From contig JADFOK010000015.1 of the NCBI GenBank assembly GCA_022562895.1, positions 1 to 57,765 of the forward strand: a stretch of DNA of 57,765 nt. Reading direction: 5' to 3'. The position numbers and the translations under genes are program-made. The stretch is from Bacteroidota bacterium (GTDB taxonomy: Bacteria > Bacteroidota > Bacteroidia > Flavobacteriales > Flavobacteriaceae). The notes beneath the pieces are model-generated. The model worked only from the letters and a program-made list of their open reading frames with translations. It ran no database searches and had not been told where the DNA came from. Positions 17,368 through 26,118 of the stretch are shown one piece after another (position 1 is the first letter of the stretch; each line of letters starts with the position of its first letter).

Positions 17368-17934
17368 ATGTTCAACAAAAATATCAAATTAGTATTAACA
17401 ATATTAATAGTTGCCGTAGGCGTTTGGCAATTCATAGAAGGCAATATTGGTAATGGTATTATGTATATTCTACTTTCTACAATATTCTTATTCTTATATT
17501 TTAAAAACGAATTGATTCTTCTATCATTCTTGCGATTGAGAAAAGAGGATTTTAAAGGAGCAAAAAAATGGCTCGATAGAATAAAAAACCCAAATTCGTC
17601 TTTAACAACTAAACAGCAAGGGTACTTTTATTATCTAAACGGATTAATGATATCTCAAACAAACATTAATGAAGCCGAAAAATATTTTAAAAAGGCAGTT
17701 AATCTAGGACTGTCTATGGATGCTGATATGGCTATGACAAAACTCAATCTGGCTGGAATAGCTATGTCTAAAAACCGAAAAAGAGAGGCGCAATTACTTC
17801 TAACCGAGGCTAAAAAACTGGATAAACACAATATGTTGGATGATCAAATTAAAATGATGAAACAACAAATGAAAAAAGCCAGTCAACCAAGACAACAATT
17901 TGGTCGCAGTGGCAGAGGTGGAAGGCGTTTCTAA
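17368..17934 (+). CDS. Two-helix membrane protein with TPR-like repeats and an RG-rich tail
   Basis: A 188-residue protein that I recognise only by architecture. Residues 8-25 and 28-45 are two membrane helices, resembling the DUF2892 type. Residues about 55-165 form TPR-like helical pairs (GYFYYLNGLMISQTNINEAE, then YFKKAVNLG) that would sit in the cytoplasm as a protein-protein surface. The C-terminus is basic and rich in Gly and Arg (FGRSGRGGRRF), which could bind RNA or membranes. It is transcribed alone. The function is unknown. Confidence 0.75.
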   Translation: MFNKNIKLVLTILIVAVGVWQFIEGNIGNGIMYILLSTIFLFLYFKNELILLSFLRLRKEDFKGAKKWLDRIKNPNSSLTTKQQGYFYYLNGLMISQTNINEAEKYFKKAVNLGLSMDADMAMTKLNLAGIAMSKNRKREAQLLLTEAKKLDKHNMLDDQIKMMKQQMKKASQPRQQFGRSGRGGRRF

Positions 17935-18040
17935 AAGTCTTACTTTTTCACAGATAATATGTAAATTCATTCATATTTACGCTTTTTATCGTATTTATTG
18001 GTATTTAATCTGATTTTCTTATTTAATTAAATATTTTTTA

Positions 18041-18048
18041 TATCTTTG
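18041..18048 (+). promoter_or_regulatory. Probable -7 element TATCTTTG
   Basis: An exact TAnnTTTG match 18 nt before the ATG at 18067, again giving a leader of about 12 nt. Confidence 0.5.
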
Positions 18049-18066
18049 TGGGTCATATAAATAACA

Positions 18067-18768
18067 ATGCCTATGGGTGGAAAAATACTTTTATTCTTTG
18101 TATTGGTTTCACTTTCAGCTCAGTCTCAGGATATTGGGCCTGATGTTCTATTTTCTAAAGTTATAGGTGATAATATTAAAACCTATACTCTAAAATCACA
18201 ACAAGCATATGCTGATGGAGATTATGAAAAAGCTAAATTTCTTTTCGATTCTTTAATTAATCATGTAATAAACGGAAGCTATTTAGATAATTTTAAAGTA
18301 AGAAAATTATCTGGGCGAACTATTCATTTTGATTATTTTAAAAAACCAATATTTTTATTGACCTATGCGTCATGGTGTACTCCGGGAGTTGGAGAAATTC
18401 CTGCTTTAAACGATATTGCAAATAAACATTATAAGGAAATAGATTTTGTTATTTTATTTTGGGACTCGAAAGAAAATTTAAAAAAAATTGCTCGAGAATA
18501 CAATAATAAAATTACTATACTATACGTTGACGAAAAGGAAAATAAAAGTGATCATATTGTTGAAACATTGAAACATAGCCTAGGGTTTCCCACTTTCTTT
18601 TTTATTGATGAAAGCAAAATGATCTTAGATGTAAGACGTAGTGTATTAAATCAGTTTAACGATAAATTTACAATCTCCTTTAATCTTAATTACAATGCTT
18701 TTTTAAACGGAATATCATTATTAAAAAACACAGGTATTGAAGATTCAGGTTTGACCCTTAAAGAATAG
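18067..18768 (+). CDS. Thioredoxin-like (TlpA-type) exported protein with broken CXXC
   Basis: A 233-residue protein with a signal peptide (about 1-19, ending SLSAQSQ) and a thioredoxin fold of the TlpA/ResA kind. KPIFLLTYASWC precedes the active site, and LGFPTFFFIDE supplies the cis-Pro strand. The active-site motif is Cys104-Thr-Pro-Gly107, so the second redox Cys is replaced by Gly and normal dithiol chemistry is not possible. It may bind substrates or form mixed disulfides. The start could also be the ATG at 18073. It is a single gene; the 255 bases after it contain only a weak hairpin (GTTTT/AAAAC near 18784) and nothing else that I can read. Confidence 0.75.
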   Translation: MPMGGKILLFFVLVSLSAQSQDIGPDVLFSKVIGDNIKTYTLKSQQAYADGDYEKAKFLFDSLINHVINGSYLDNFKVRKLSGRTIHFDYFKKPIFLLTYASWCTPGVGEIPALNDIANKHYKEIDFVILFWDSKENLKKIAREYNNKITILYVDEKENKSDHIVETLKHSLGFPTFFFIDESKMILDVRRSVLNQFNDKFTISFNLNYNAFLNGISLLKNTGIEDSGLTLKE

Positions 18769-19023
18769 AGCATACTACAGCCGTTTTCCGAAAAACTTTT
18801 TTAATACTTTTACAAGTAGTAAATTCACTCTACCAAATTCATTCAATAAGCATTTTATCAATTGAAATAGTTAACCAAAACCCAAAATAACCTCCTACTG
18901 AAAATTCAATAGCTATAACAATTACAAATTACCCACTTACAATGCCTTTGGTATAATAATTAAAATAATAAAAGAACAATGATAATTAGAAAATTTATCA
19001 ATGCAATATTTATACGAATTTTA

Positions 19024-19956
19024 TTATTTTTCTAATTTATAATATCCTTTTTCCGGAATTTCAATATAATATTCCTTTCCAGAAGCATTTTTTAAATAGG
19101 TATCACGTAACCAGGGATTGTGTAGTTTTAAAATCTTATAATTAATCTCAAACTTATGTGCAAAATCTGCAAAATCTGTTACTGCTGTATCAACTTTTAC
19201 TTTATAGGTAGGGATTGCATCATATAAATCTTTTTCTCTAAAATTAAATCCATATTTTTTAGGATTTGATAGGATTTCTTTAAATGCTAATATCCTAAAA
19301 ATATAGCGGCTGGTTTCATCGTTTAATAATAAATCATAGTAACTTTCGAAAGATTGTTGTCTTTTTTGTTGGTTGCTAATGCCAGCATTACCTGCATTGT
19401 AGGCTGCTGCTGCTAGTGTCCAGTTTCCAAAATTATTTTTAGAATCTTTAATATATTGGCAAGCTACTTTTGTAGCAAGTTCTAAATTGTAACGTTCATC
19501 TACATAGGTGTTTATTTCTAGCCCGTACTCCTTACCTGTTCCCTTTAAAAAATGCCAAAAGCCTGCTGCACCAGATGGAGATTGATTATTTTGCAATGCA
19601 CTTTCAGCTACAACTAGATATTTAAAATCCTCAGGAATACCATACTCCTTTAGCATAGTTTCAATAATTGGAAAATACTTATGAGCTCTCTTAAAAATAA
19701 GTAACCCATTAGACTGCCAATAGGTATTAACAAGTAACTCTCTGTCTAAACGCTCACGAATATCAGGATTTTCTAAAGGTACAGACTCACCTGCAAAATC
19801 CATTTTCTCTGGAAGTGGTAAAGCATAAATATTGTAGTTATTTATAATTTTCTTTTCAAGATTATCATTAGTAGGAGCTTCCTGTACCGCATTTATATAT
19901 AATGCGCATATTACAATTACTACTGCGACAATTCCAATTTTTGCTAAAGTTTTCAT
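19024..19956 (-). CDS. Lytic transglycosylase (SLT domain), MltD-like
   Basis: A 310-residue envelope enzyme. An N-terminal membrane or signal segment (about 5-24) is followed by the SLT domain (about 95-230): the catalytic Glu is in VVAESALQNNQSPSGAAGFWHFL, followed by YVDERYNLELATKVACQYI and LAAAAYNAGNAGI, all family hallmarks. Such enzymes cleave peptidoglycan between MurNAc and GlcNAc with formation of 1,6-anhydro ends. The C-terminal 50 residues (TDFADFAHKFEINYKILKLHNPWL) resemble a degenerate LysM motif that may hold peptidoglycan. Full length for the short flavobacterial form; single gene. Confidence 0.9.
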   Translation of the reverse strand: MKTLAKIGIVAVVIVICALYINAVQEAPTNDNLEKKIINNYNIYALPLPEKMDFAGESVPLENPDIRERLDRELLVNTYWQSNGLLIFKRAHKYFPIIETMLKEYGIPEDFKYLVVAESALQNNQSPSGAAGFWHFLKGTGKEYGLEINTYVDERYNLELATKVACQYIKDSKNNFGNWTLAAAAYNAGNAGISNQQKRQQSFESYYDLLLNDETSRYIFRILAFKEILSNPKKYGFNFREKDLYDAIPTYKVKVDTAVTDFADFAHKFEINYKILKLHNPWLRDTYLKNASGKEYYIEIPEKGYYKLEK

Positions 19957-20013
19957 CCCCCAAAATTTTCAATAAAAATAAAGAAATAAGCTTATTAAAT
20001 CATTTGCTTCCTG

Positions 20014-20670
20014 TTAATTTTCAATAATATTCAGTATTTCTGAAGAAATCCATTTCCCTTTGAACATAATCATTACATGAGTCTCTTCTTTTAAAACGAT
20101 ACAGTTATTAAGGTTTTTAACAGGTAATACAATATCATTATTACCATGTAAATGTATTTCATCATATATTACTTGTGTACGCTTCCTGTTTGACATTTGA
20201 TAAATAGCCCAATCAATATAACTCCTATCTCTAACTGAAAGGTATTTTTGATTACGAGCCATTTTTTTATTTGTTTTTGGACCTATTTTAAACTTAGTAA
20301 TATCTATTAGGTTAAGTATTGTTCTAGTAGGGACTAACTTATAAGCAAGAGTTTGCATATTGTAATTTTTTTGGCAACTCGAATTTGGTTTTAATACTAA
20401 AAATAATGATGAGTTTTTTTAAATTTAAAAAAACACTCATTTCCTTTGCTACTAAACCACCAAAAGAAACACCAGCTAGAACTGAATCTGGTTCGGTGAC
20501 GTTTACTGCCATTTTCTTAGCATAATCGGAAAAAGATTCTTTTTTTTTGGTATTATCCACTCCAAAATATGAAGTATATATCTATCATCGGGAAAAGAAA
20601 TGTTTTTAAAAATTTCTTTTCCGGCTGTAAACCCAGGAACAAAATAAAGGTGTGTTTTAGTTATGCCCAT
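20014..20670 (-). pseudogene. Alpha/beta hydrolase, broken by two frameshifts
   Basis: Three pieces in different frames together make one hydrolase of about 215 residues. Piece 1 (from ATG 20670) reads MGITKTHLYFVPGFTAGKEI and runs to an A9 tract near 20540-20550. Piece 2 (to about 20360) holds the nucleophile elbow GVSFGG. Piece 3 (to 20014) carries WAIYQM, the acid-strand sequence HLHGNNDIVLP and the His motif ETHVMI. The first break needs one extra A (or two fewer) in the A9 run; the second, near 20345-20380, is close to an A7 run. The order of parts and catalytic motifs is intact, so the loss is recent, or a sequencing error. Function before loss is unknown. Confidence 0.78.
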
Positions 20671-20847
20671 ATGGCTTTAACAGGAGAATAGCAGTATAGC
20701 TCGAAAATTATTCGTAAATTTACAGTATAATGAAGTACAATCCTAACAGTATTTTGTTCATTATGAATACCTCACTAATAATACAACAATACATTAAAGC
20801 GATTCCCAGTTCATTATCACTCCTAATTTAATTTAAATCGACTCCCT

Positions 20848-21147
20848 ATGATTGAAGATGTAGTAATAACCGACAATGAATTTTTGAGACAGTTTGAACT
20901 AGAAGTGGGCGATAATATGGCTCGCATAGAATATGCTTTACAAGATCGAAAAATTTTTCTAACAAAATACTGTATGTGTGATGACATGGAAGATCAAGGC
21001 TTTAGAGAAATTTTTATAAAAGCCGTATTCGAAGAAGTGAGAACACGAAATATACATTTGGTTCCAACCAGTCCTGAAATTGCTTCCTTTATGCGTAAAA
21101 ACAGAAGGAAATATAAAAGTCTGCTTCCTATTGGAATTAATATATAG
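20848..21147 (+). CDS. Small GNAT-fold N-acetyltransferase (YjdJ type)
   Basis: A 99-residue protein of the compact YjdJ/Gtn-like acetyltransferase family (COG2388). Its core reads FELEVGDNMARIEYALQDRK, then MEDQGFREIFIKAVFEEVRTRNIHLVPTSPEIASFMRKN. The segment around DQGFREIFIKAVFEEV corresponds to the acetyl-CoA binding turn and helix, although the usual G/AxGxG/A loop is degenerate (DMEDQGF). Substrates of this family are mostly unknown. It stands alone between a broken hydrolase gene and mtaB; no convincing promoter or terminator was seen around it. Confidence 0.8.
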   Translation: MIEDVVITDNEFLRQFELEVGDNMARIEYALQDRKIFLTKYCMCDDMEDQGFREIFIKAVFEEVRTRNIHLVPTSPEIASFMRKNRRKYKSLLPIGINI

Positions 21148-21302
21148 TTAATTGATGTTTTCTAATAATAACTACTGAATCTTTAAATTTGTAATAGATC
21201 AAACAGCTGAGCTTTAATTATCTAATTAAAAGTTTATTATTTCAAATTGAGAAACATTTATGAGCTCTAAATTAATATGATAAAACTATTGAGAGATTAT
21301 CC

Positions 21303-22637
21303 TTAATCCATTACTTCCTCATTAACAAAATCAAACCGCACCAAACCATCGACATCAATTTCTGTTAGTGTAATGTCATGTAGGGTATTTACTAATTCAG
21401 GATTCCAGGGAGTTTTTACTTTTATATAATTTTCAGTGAAACCATGAATATACCCTTGTTTGTTCTCACCTTCAAATAAAACAGTACGTTTACTTTTCAA
21501 CTGACTCTCGTAAAAATTTCTTCTTTTCTTAACCGAAAGTCCACGTAACATTTTACTGCGCTTTTTGCGTACCTTTAAAGGAATTTCCCCTGTCATAATA
21601 GCAGCCGGCGTGTTATCTCTTTCTGAATAAGTAAACACGTGTAGATAAGATATATTCAATTCATTTAAAAAATGATAAGTCTCCAAAAAATGATCATCGG
21701 TTTCTCCGGGAAATCCAACAATTACATCTACTCCTATACAAGCATTAGGCATAATATCTTTTATTCTATGTATGCGATCTTCAAACACTTCACGAAGATA
21801 TCGACGCTTCATTAACTTTAAAATTTCATTACTCCCACTTTGTAATGGTATGTGAAAATGAGGAACAAAAGTTTTGGACTGAGCTATAAAATCTATTGTT
21901 TCATTCTTTAATAAATTTGGTTCTATTGAAGATATTCGCAAGCGTTCAATTCCAGATACTTTATCAAGTTCTCGTATTAATTCTAAAAAAGTATGTTCGT
22001 GATTCTTATTCCCAAATTCTCCTTTTCCATAGTCACCAATATTTACACCTGTTAATACGATTTCTTTTATCCCTTTTTCTGAGATTTCAAAAGCATTTTG
22101 TAAAACATTTACAAGGGTATCACTTCGTGAAATTCCTCGTGCTAATGGAATAGTACAAAAAGTACATACATAATCACAACCGTCTTGTATTTTTAAAAAT
22201 GCTCGTGTTCGATCGCCAATAGAAAATGATCCTACATAAAAATTAGCCTCCTCAATTTCACATGAATACACTTTTCCAAAATCATTTTTGGACAAGTCAT
22301 TTATATAATCTGTGATTTTAAATTTTTCGGTAGCACCCAACACCAGGTCCACACCGTTTACATCTGCAAGTTCTTGCGGTTTTAGCTGTGCATAACAACC
22401 TATAGCTGCAATGAAGGCATCAGGATTTGTATTCAATGCTTGTTTTACTATTGTTTTAAATCGTTTGTCGGCATTTTCGGTAACACTACAGGTGTTTATT
22501 ACATAGATATCAGCCTTTTCAGAATAATCAACACGTTCAAATCCTTCAGAAGAAAAATTTCTGGCAATGGTAGAAGTCTCACTAAAATTGAGTTTACAAC
22601 CTAAGGTATAAAAAGCGACTTTTTTGATAGCGTTCAT
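21303..22637 (-). CDS. mtaB: tRNA t6A37 C2-methylthiotransferase MtaB
   Basis: A radical SAM enzyme of 444 residues that adds a methylthio group to t6A37 in tRNAs reading ANN codons. The N-terminal UPF0004 domain holds the auxiliary cluster cysteines (TLGCKLNFSE, NTCSVTENADKRF, IGCYAQLKP). The radical SAM domain has CDYVCTFCTIPLARG, the CxxxCxxC cluster motif, and a C-terminal TRAM domain ends the protein. The frame extends to a TTG at 22658, but a well-formed promoter at 22664-22693 places transcription start close to that codon, so the ATG at 22637 is the better start. Divergent from the peptide-binding lipoprotein gene. Confidence 0.93.
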   Translation of the reverse strand: MNAIKKVAFYTLGCKLNFSETSTIARNFSSEGFERVDYSEKADIYVINTCSVTENADKRFKTIVKQALNTNPDAFIAAIGCYAQLKPQELADVNGVDLVLGATEKFKITDYINDLSKNDFGKVYSCEIEEANFYVGSFSIGDRTRAFLKIQDGCDYVCTFCTIPLARGISRSDTLVNVLQNAFEISEKGIKEIVLTGVNIGDYGKGEFGNKNHEHTFLELIRELDKVSGIERLRISSIEPNLLKNETIDFIAQSKTFVPHFHIPLQSGSNEILKLMKRRYLREVFEDRIHRIKDIMPNACIGVDVIVGFPGETDDHFLETYHFLNELNISYLHVFTYSERDNTPAAIMTGEIPLKVRKKRSKMLRGLSVKKRRNFYESQLKSKRTVLFEGENKQGYIHGFTENYIKVKTPWNPELVNTLHDITLTEIDVDGLVRFDFVNEEVMD

Positions 22638-22663
22638 TCTTGTATTTTTGACAAACAAGGATA

Positions 22664-22693
22664 CAAAAATACGAACTAAATTCGGTTTCCAAA
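22664..22693 (-). promoter_or_regulatory. Bacteroidota consensus promoter of mtaB
   Basis: Minus strand TTTG (22690-22693), an 18-nt spacer, and TATTTTTG (22664-22671). It lies 27 bases upstream of the chosen ATG. Confidence 0.7.
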
Positions 22694-22699
22694 AAACAG

Positions 22700-24319
22700 A
22701 TGATAAACAAACTTAATAAATTAATCATAACATTTTCAGGTAGTTGCATTTCTCTGTTAGCTCTTTCTTGCGATACTAAAGTAATTTCTGATCGTGACCA
22801 TTTGGTATTTCGTTATAACGAACATAGCAATATTGGTACTTTAGATCCTGCATTTGCAAGTAATCCCCAAATTATTTGGCCCACCAATCAATTATTTAAC
22901 AGCTTAGTGCAATTAGACGATTCTTTAAATATAGAACCAGATATTGCTAAAAGCTGGACGATTAACGATAGTACACTAACTTACACATTCATACTTCGTG
23001 ATGATGTTTTTTTTCACAAGAATAAAGTTTTTGGTAAAGATTCAACCCGTACTGTAACCGCATATGACTTTGAATACAGTTTTAATAGGTTGTTAGACGA
23101 AAAAGTTGCCTCTAGAGGGCGTTGGGTATTGAATAATGTAGATGAATTTAAAGCTGAAAATGATACTGTTTTTTCAATTAGGCTAAAACAAGCCTTTCCT
23201 GCATTTTTAGGAATATTATCTATGCGTTATTGCTCTGTTGTTCCTAGAGAAGCAGTTGAATACTACGGAAATGATTTCCGTTCAAACCCTGTAGGTACAG
23301 GCCCTTTTGTATTTAAACTTTGGGAGGAAAATGTAAAACTGGTTCTAAGGAGAAATCCTATCTATTTTGAAAAAGATGAAGAAGGCAATTCCCTTCCCTA
23401 TCTTGAAGCAGTTGCCATCACATTTTTACCCGACAAACAAAGTGAGTTCCTGCAATTCGCTCAGGGGAAAATCGATTTTGTTTCAGGACTTGATAACTCT
23501 TATAAAGATGAAATTGTAACCACAAGTGGTAAACTTCAAGATAAATATAAAGATCGCGTAAAACTTATCACTAGTCCTTATTTGAATACTGAATATTTAG
23601 GGTTCTTTATGGACGCCAAAGCCCCGCAAATTCAATCAAAAGCATTACGACAAGCCATAAATTATGGTTTTGACAGATTAAAAATGATTACCTATTTAAG
23701 AAATGGTATGGGTATTCCTGCTGTAAACGGATTTATTCCTAAGGGATTACCCGGTTTTGACAATATTGAAGGCTATTCTTACCAACCTGATAAAGCTAGG
23801 CAACTTGTAAAGCAATATATAGAAGAAACCGGAGATCAACATCCAAAAATTACCATTGGAACTAATAGTCAATATTTAGATTTGTGTGAATATATACAGC
23901 GTGAACTTGAAAAAATTGGAATTACCGTAACCATAGATGTAATGCCACCCTCTACATTAAGGCAAATGAAATCCTCGGGTGAACTTGATATATTTCGTGC
24001 TAGTTGGATAGCAGATTATCCAGATGCTGAAAATTATCTTTCTCTTTTTTACAGCCCAAATTTTACACCTAAGGGTCCTAATTATACTCACTTTAAAAAT
24101 GAAGTGTTTGACAGCCTTTACGTGTATGCTCTTTCTATTTCAAATATTAACAAACGAAAACTAATTTACACCCAAATGGATTCTATTATAATGGCTGAAG
24201 CACCTGTAATACCTTTGTTTTATGATATGGCAATTCGTTTTGTAAGCAAGAAAGTAACCGGTTTAGGGATTAATCCACAGAATTTTTTGGTGTTGAAGCG
24301 GGTGAAGAAAGATAAATAA
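22700..24319 (+). CDS. ABC transporter substrate-binding lipoprotein, peptide type
   Basis: A 539-residue binding protein of the DppA/OppA family (SBP_bac_5). The lipoprotein signal ends in LLALSC (Cys24). Family features include the start of lobe 1 (IGTLDPAFASNPQIIWPTNQ, LFNSLVQLD), VTAYDFEYSFNRLLD, NPVGTGPFVFKLW and ALRQAINYGFDRLKMI. No permease or ATPase genes are next to it, so it works with a transporter encoded elsewhere or acts as a peptide sensor. It starts divergently from mtaB, and the mtaB promoter lies directly in front of its ATG. The ligand is probably an oligopeptide, by family only. Confidence 0.9.
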   Translation: MINKLNKLIITFSGSCISLLALSCDTKVISDRDHLVFRYNEHSNIGTLDPAFASNPQIIWPTNQLFNSLVQLDDSLNIEPDIAKSWTINDSTLTYTFILRDDVFFHKNKVFGKDSTRTVTAYDFEYSFNRLLDEKVASRGRWVLNNVDEFKAENDTVFSIRLKQAFPAFLGILSMRYCSVVPREAVEYYGNDFRSNPVGTGPFVFKLWEENVKLVLRRNPIYFEKDEEGNSLPYLEAVAITFLPDKQSEFLQFAQGKIDFVSGLDNSYKDEIVTTSGKLQDKYKDRVKLITSPYLNTEYLGFFMDAKAPQIQSKALRQAINYGFDRLKMITYLRNGMGIPAVNGFIPKGLPGFDNIEGYSYQPDKARQLVKQYIEETGDQHPKITIGTNSQYLDLCEYIQRELEKIGITVTIDVMPPSTLRQMKSSGELDIFRASWIADYPDAENYLSLFYSPNFTPKGPNYTHFKNEVFDSLYVYALSISNINKRKLIYTQMDSIIMAEAPVIPLFYDMAIRFVSKKVTGLGINPQNFLVLKRVKKDK

Positions 24320-24401
24320 TAATTCGTATTGAAATAAAATAATGATATCCCTTTCATCCTTTGACGTTATGGAATAATTACAACTGAGTTCTAACTACTT
24401 C

Positions 24402-25577
24402 CTATTTTCTTCTCCACTGAGATGTTTCCTCAAAAATATGTTCTAGTATTTTAGCCTCTGTTTCAGTGAATTCTATATTACGACGTTCCATAACAATTTT
24501 TGCAACTTCAAATGCTTTTTTCGTTAAGTAGGTAGAAAAACCAGCGCTTCCACCCCAACTAAAACTGGGGATAAAATTACGAGGGAATCCGCTGCCAAAT
24601 ATATTGGCACTTACACCAACCACGGTACCTGTATTGAACATGGTATTTATTCCGCATTTGCTGTGATCACCCATCATTAATCCACAAAACTTAAGTCCTG
24701 TTTTTACAAAACCCCCAGTTTCATAATCCCAAAGACGAACCTCAGCATAATTGTTTTTTAGATTAGAATTATTGGTGTCCGCACCCAAATTACACCACTC
24801 ACCTATTACTGAGTTTCCCAAAAATCCGTCATGTCCTTTATTACTAAACCCAAAGATCACACAATTATTTACTTCACCTCCTACTTTGCTATGAGGACCT
24901 ATGGTAGTCCCCCCATAAATTTTAGTGCTCATTTTTAAGGTAGCCCCTTCACAAAGGGCAAATGGACCTCTAATCATACTGCCTTCCATAATTTCGGTGT
25001 TTTCACCTATGTAAATAGGTCCATCAGTAGCATTAAGGGAACACAATGGTAATGTAGCACCTTGTTCGATGAATATTTGTTCATTATTGAAAGAGACGGT
25101 CATTTCAGGAATGGCTTGAGATTTCCTGCCTTTTGTCAATAAATCAAAATCTCTTTGAATAGCTTCTCCATTCAATTTAAAAATATCCCAAGTGTATTGA
25201 ATACGTAAAATATCATTGTGTTTATATTTAATAACATCATAGGCATCAAAATCTACCTCCTGCCCTTCGGTAGTAAAAAATGCCAAAGGTTCATCATCCA
25301 CAAATACAGCTTGATTTTCAGAAAGTCCTTTTACAATTTTAATCAGATCCTCGGAAGGAAGGAAGGAAGCATTAATCAATATATTATGTCCCCTTTCAAC
25401 CATAGGAAATTTAGCAGAAAGATAATCCTCAGTAACAGTAGATATAGTATTACCTAGGTATTTTTCCCACTTTTCCCTAATGGTAAGTATTCCCACACGA
25501 ATGTCGGCTACGGGACGAGTAAATGTAAAAGGCAATAATTGATTGCGAACGTTACCGTCGAATAAGATGTAGTTCAT
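24402..25577 (-). CDS. GlmU-family putative sugar nucleotidyltransferase/acyltransferase
   Basis: A 391-residue protein of the alternative GlmU family found in Bacteroidota. The N-terminal part (1-165) begins MNYILFDGNVRNQLLPFTF and includes TRPVADIRVGILTIREKW; it lacks the classical GxGxRM loop of nucleotidyltransferases. From about 170 onward it forms a left-handed beta helix of hexapeptide repeats (PIYIGENTEIMEGSMIRGPF, GGTTIGPHSKVGGEVNNCVI, GTVVGVSANIFG). A role in UDP-GlcNAc supply for cell-wall and LPS precursors is likely, but whether both activities are present is uncertain. It lies downstream of rpmE2, separated by a terminator. Confidence 0.82.
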   Translation of the reverse strand: MNYILFDGNVRNQLLPFTFTRPVADIRVGILTIREKWEKYLGNTISTVTEDYLSAKFPMVERGHNILINASFLPSEDLIKIVKGLSENQAVFVDDEPLAFFTTEGQEVDFDAYDVIKYKHNDILRIQYTWDIFKLNGEAIQRDFDLLTKGRKSQAIPEMTVSFNNEQIFIEQGATLPLCSLNATDGPIYIGENTEIMEGSMIRGPFALCEGATLKMSTKIYGGTTIGPHSKVGGEVNNCVIFGFSNKGHDGFLGNSVIGEWCNLGADTNNSNLKNNYAEVRLWDYETGGFVKTGLKFCGLMMGDHSKCGINTMFNTGTVVGVSANIFGSGFPRNFIPSFSWGGSAGFSTYLTKKAFEVAKIVMERRNIEFTETEAKILEHIFEETSQWRRK

Positions 25578-25594
25578 TTATTGGTATTTTACTT

Positions 25595-25602
25595 CAAATC
25601 TA
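25595..25602 (-). promoter_or_regulatory. Possible -7 element TAGATTTG for the GlmU-family gene
   Basis: An exact TAnnTTTG match on the minus strand, 18 bases before the start codon at 25577 and just after the rpmE2 terminator. No -33 partner was seen. Confidence 0.4.
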
Positions 25603-25605
25603 AAT

Positions 25606-25634
25606 AAAAAAAGCCTTCGATTTCTCGAAGGCTT
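25606..25634 (-). terminator. Terminator of rpmE2
   Basis: The stem AGCCTTCGA/TCGAAGGCT (centre near 25622) is followed on the minus strand by a run of T. It lies about 25 bases after the rpmE2 stop codon. Confidence 0.85.
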
Positions 25635-25657
25635 CAATAATTATTATAAAATAAATA

Positions 25658-25909
25658 TTACTTTTTAAATTTTGCGTATTTAGTTTTAAACTTATCGATT
25701 CGCCCAGCGGTGTCAATAAGTTTCTTCTTACCTGTATAATAAGGGTGTGAAGACCTTGAGATCTCCATTTTCACCAATGGGTATTCAACACCGTCAACTT
25801 TTATGGTTTCCTTAGTATTTGCTGTAGATTTAGTTAAAAACACATCGTCGTTAGACATATCCTTAAATGCAACCATTCTATAATTTTCCGGATGGATCCC
25901 CTTTCTCAT
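25658..25909 (-). CDS. rpmE2: 50S ribosomal protein L31, type B
   Basis: An 83-residue L31 of the zinc-independent type B: it starts [20 protein letters not shown], contains [21 protein letters not shown] and has no cysteine. The open frame extends 13 codons upstream, but family members start at MRKGIHPE, and a promoter at 25946-25975 places the 5' end within that extension, so the ATG at 25907-25909 is preferred. The gene stands alone with its own promoter and terminator. L31 bridges the two ribosomal subunits. Confidence 0.95.
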   Translation of the reverse strand: MRKGIHPENYRMVAFKDMSNDDVFLTKSTANTKETIKVDGVEYPLVKMEISRSSHPYYTGKKKLIDTAGRIDKFKTKYAKFKK

Positions 25910-25945
25910 TTCTTTTCTATTAAAAACTACTCGATTTTGAGTTCG

Positions 25946-25975
25946 CAAATTTAATCAATTAAACATAATTCACAA
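25946..25975 (-). promoter_or_regulatory. Promoter of rpmE2
   Basis: Minus strand TTG (25973-25975), a 19-nt spacer, and TAAATTTG (25946-25953), close to the Bacteroidota consensus. The leader to the ATG would be about 30 nt. Confidence 0.65.
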
Positions 25976-26054
25976 TAAAATATTGTACTTTTTTAATGAG
26001 TGAAAAAACGCTAAATGATTTATTTCATTTCTGCCAAATGAGTATTTAAAGTTC

Positions 26055-26083
26055 TTTGGTTCTGTTGCGTTTTATTATCTTTG
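26055..26083 (+). promoter_or_regulatory. Bacteroidota consensus promoter of the DUF4199 gene
   Basis: TTTG (26055-26058), a 17-nt spacer, and TATCTTTG (26076-26083). Both elements are exact. The predicted leader is about 28 nt. Confidence 0.7.
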
Positions 26084-26118
26084 TCAACTAACAAACCAAA
26101 CATAAAAAATAATACTAA

